From: Chromatiales bacterium
GTDB lineage: Bacteria > Pseudomonadota > Gammaproteobacteria > Chromatiales > Chromatiaceae
Length of the DNA stretch: 9,144 nt
Direction: 5' to 3'
Assembly: GCA_024762485.1 (NCBI GenBank)
Contig: JANTHH010000115.1
Coordinates: forward strand, 1 to 9,144
This document shows positions 8,170 through 9,144 of the stretch, piece after piece. The notes under the pieces are model-generated. The model saw only the letters and a list, made by a program, of their open reading frames with translations, had not been told where the DNA came from and ran no database searches. Positions within the stretch are counted from its first letter, which is position 1. Every line of letters begins with the position of its first letter. The position numbers were made by a program, and so were the translations under genes.

Positions 8170-8630
8170 GTGCGCCAGGCCTCGATCAGCTGGGTCACCT
8201 CGCCGCAGGCGGCGGGGATGGCCGCACTCACCGCCTCGGTGGGCGACTCGCCCCAGTCGACCACCTCGGGCTGGATGCCCACCAGCGCGCGCCGCACGGG
8301 CAGCCGGTCCGCCAGCCGGGCGATGGTCAGCAGGTCCGTCAGCCCCACCTCGTGCACGCTGCGTCGCGGGCCGCTGAGAAAACGGTCCATGTCATCACCG
8401 ATAAAGGTGCGCACCGTGCCCGGGACGGATTTCAGCTCGCTGGCATCCACCACGATCAGGTGGGCCGCGTCCTCGATGGCGGCCGCGAGGGTGAAGCTGA
8501 GGGTACCGCCGTCGAGCAGGGTCACGTCGTCGGCGTCACCAATCCGCGACTGCAGTGCATTGATCACGTGCACGCCGGCGCCCTCGTCCGACAGCAGGGT
8601 GTTGCCGATGCCCAGTACCAGCGTGCTCAT
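8166..8630 (-). CDS. hynD: Hydrogenase maturation endopeptidase (HynD/HupD/HybD family)
   Basis: 154 residues, normal for the family. It begins STLVLGIGNTLLSDEGAGVHV, the standard opening. The three Ni-sensing residues known from HybD fall at the same numbers here: Glu16 (SDEG), Asp62 (IVVDA) and His93 (SVHEVG). The enzyme checks for Ni in the large subunit and removes its C-terminal tail, here probably the 15 residues after His574 of HynL. The start at 8630 is given by this family N-terminus and by ATGA overlap with the cytochrome gene; an open extension upstream to 8792 is a shadow in the cytochrome gene. The stop overlaps the hupH-like gene. The partner being HynL is inferred from linkage. 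Confidence 0.93.
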   Translation of the reverse strand: MSTLVLGIGNTLLSDEGAGVHVINALQSRIGDADDVTLLDGGTLSFTLAAAIEDAAHLIVVDASELKSVPGTVRTFIGDDMDRFLSGPRRSVHEVGLTDLLTIARLADRLPVRRALVGIQPEVVDWGESPTEAVSAAIPAACGEVTQLIEAWRT

Positions 8631-8917
8631 TTGGCGGCCTGTACCTCGGCCAGATAGGCCTCGAGATCCTTGAGCTGGCCATCGCTGAGCTGGAAACGGT
8701 GGGTGCGGATACTGCCGGACTGCAGCAGTGCGGGAATCTCGGCGGCGGGAGTGCGCAGGGCGCCGGCGCCGGACCGGTGGCAGACGCTGCATTGCTGGTC
8801 GAACAGATTCCGTCCGGCAATCGGATCGGCGCAGGCCGTCAGTGCAACCTGGGAAGCCAGTACGCTCGCCACGATGAGCCTCCTTCGCATGCAGATGTTA
8901 TTCGTGTTATCAGGCAT
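8627..8917 (-). CDS. Small monohaem c-type cytochrome, probable lipoprotein
   Basis: 96 residues. A basic n-region (MRRR at 10-13) and a hydrophobic core lead to a lipobox, LTAC, with Cys29, so the mature protein is probably lipid-anchored in the periplasm. One haem site is seen: CSVCH (Cys43, Cys46, His47). The C-terminal helix LSDGQLKDLEAYLAEV is typical of small class I cytochromes. The usual Met ligand before this helix is missing; the equivalent stretch is SIRTHRFQLSD, leaving His73 as a possible sixth ligand or an open site. The start at 8917 has GAAGGGA six bases upstream; other in-frame ATGs are at 8932 and 8890. The stop overlaps hynD (8627-8630). Its place between hypE and hynD suggests that it takes electrons from the hydrogenase or serves its maturation. 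No specific family name was recognised. Confidence 0.85.
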   Translation of the reverse strand: MPDNTNNICMRRRLIVASVLASQVALTACADPIAGRNLFDQQCSVCHRSGAGALRTPAAEIPALLQSGSIRTHRFQLSDGQLKDLEAYLAEVQAAK

Positions 8918-8982
8918 GTCGAGTCCCTTCATCTAGGCTAGTTGAAGTCGGGGCAATAACAAGGTGGCGGCCTTGATCGCCA
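8918..8982 (-). other. Short gap between hypE and the cytochrome gene
   Basis: This is 65 bases between the hypE stop and the cytochrome start. On the minus strand a weak GGCG/CGCC hairpin followed by a T-containing stretch (TTGTTATT) is visible just after hypE. It is too weak to call a terminator. No clear promoter is recognised, so read-through from hyp genes upstream seems likely. Confidence 0.3.
8924..8930 (-). promoter_or_regulatory. Ribosome binding site of the cytochrome c gene
   Basis: GAAGGGA on the minus strand lies six bases before the ATG at 8917. It overlaps the codons after the alternative ATG at 8932, and the ATG at 8890 has no comparable site, so 8917 is the best-supported start. 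Confidence 0.55.
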
Positions 8983-9144
8983 TCAACAGATACGCGGCAG
9001 CGGGTCGTCCTCCAGTTCCTCCAGCACGCGCTCGCCACCCAGCTCTGTCTCCAGCACCACCCGTGCCGGCGGCGGGGCGATGTGGCCGATGATCGCTGCC
9101 CCCTCGCCCGCGGCCAGCCCCTGCCAGCACTGCAGGATCTGTTC
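8983..9144 (-). CDS. hypE: HypE, carbamoyl dehydratase of hydrogenase maturation, C-terminal 53 codons
   Basis: The gene enters from the right edge of the window and ends at TGA (8983-8985). The 53 visible residues include WQGLAAGEGAAIIGHI, a VVLETELGGERVLEEL segment and the C-terminus DPLPRIC. HypE proteins end in PRIC; the last Cys receives the carbamoyl group from HypF, which is dehydrated to the thiocyanate used for the Fe-CN ligands. The C-terminal Cys is therefore the functional residue and is present. A different minus-strand frame from 9130 to 8933 is also open but gives a Gly/Arg/Ala-rich shadow without family features. The location suggests that a hyp maturation cluster precedes the hydrogenase genes outside the window. 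Confidence 0.9.
   Translation of the reverse strand, partial: EQILQCWQGLAAGEGAAIIGHIAPPPARVVLETELGGERVLEELEDDPLPRIC

Noticed and set aside
6660..8673. Long overlapping plus-strand open frames opposite hynS, hupH and hynD.
   Set aside because: They show no recognisable domains and lie opposite genes with clear family motifs and overlapping starts and stops.

Overview
This 9.1-kb, GC-rich window looks like the chromosome of a gammaproteobacterial sulfur- or hydrogen-oxidising chemolithotroph or purple sulfur bacterium (Chromatiales-like). That assignment is inferred from gene content and codon bias: a NtrY/NtrX pair of gammaproteobacterial type faces an Isp-type membrane-associated [NiFe] hydrogenase cluster with the order hynS-isp1-isp2-hynL, known from Thiocapsa and Allochromatium.

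Left block (+ strand, 1-2411). The C-terminal half of a NtrY-like sensor histidine kinase, cut by the window edge, overlaps by ATGA with a complete NtrX-like response regulator. The regulator keeps its receiver Asp and Fis-type helix-turn-helix. Its AAA+ domain lacks GAFTGA and is altered at the Walker A lysine, the putative arginine finger and the sensor II arginine.

Middle (about 2412-2626). This is the convergent junction between the two blocks. It holds a strong intrinsic terminator reading on the minus strand. Just upstream of it on that strand lies a stretch rich in inverted repeats: a possible three-way junction, extra hairpins and two C/U-rich anti-Shine-Dalgarno-like tracts. It could be the structured 3' end of the hydrogenase transcript or a small RNA.

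Right block (minus strand, 9144 down to 2627). In transcription order: the last 53 codons of hypE (ending PRIC), a small lipoprotein-like monohaem cytochrome c, a HynD/HupD-type maturation endopeptidase, a one-domain HupH-like maturation factor, hynS (Tat-exported small subunit), isp1 (cytochrome b-like membrane protein), isp2 (HdrD/DsrK-like iron-sulfur protein), hynL (large subunit), and a 70-residue His-rich membrane protein. Five of the junctions are 4-bp ATGA overlaps, so the genes are probably transcribed and translated together.

How it works, by family knowledge. HypE helps make the Fe(CN)2CO centre. The HupH-like protein assists small-subunit maturation or assembly. HynD clips the 15-residue tail of HynL after Ni insertion. 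HynSL is exported by the Tat signal of HynS. Isp1 and Isp2 carry electrons through the membrane to or from a cytoplasmic thiol/disulfide-type partner or the quinone pool. The cytochrome and the small membrane protein are the less understood accessories.
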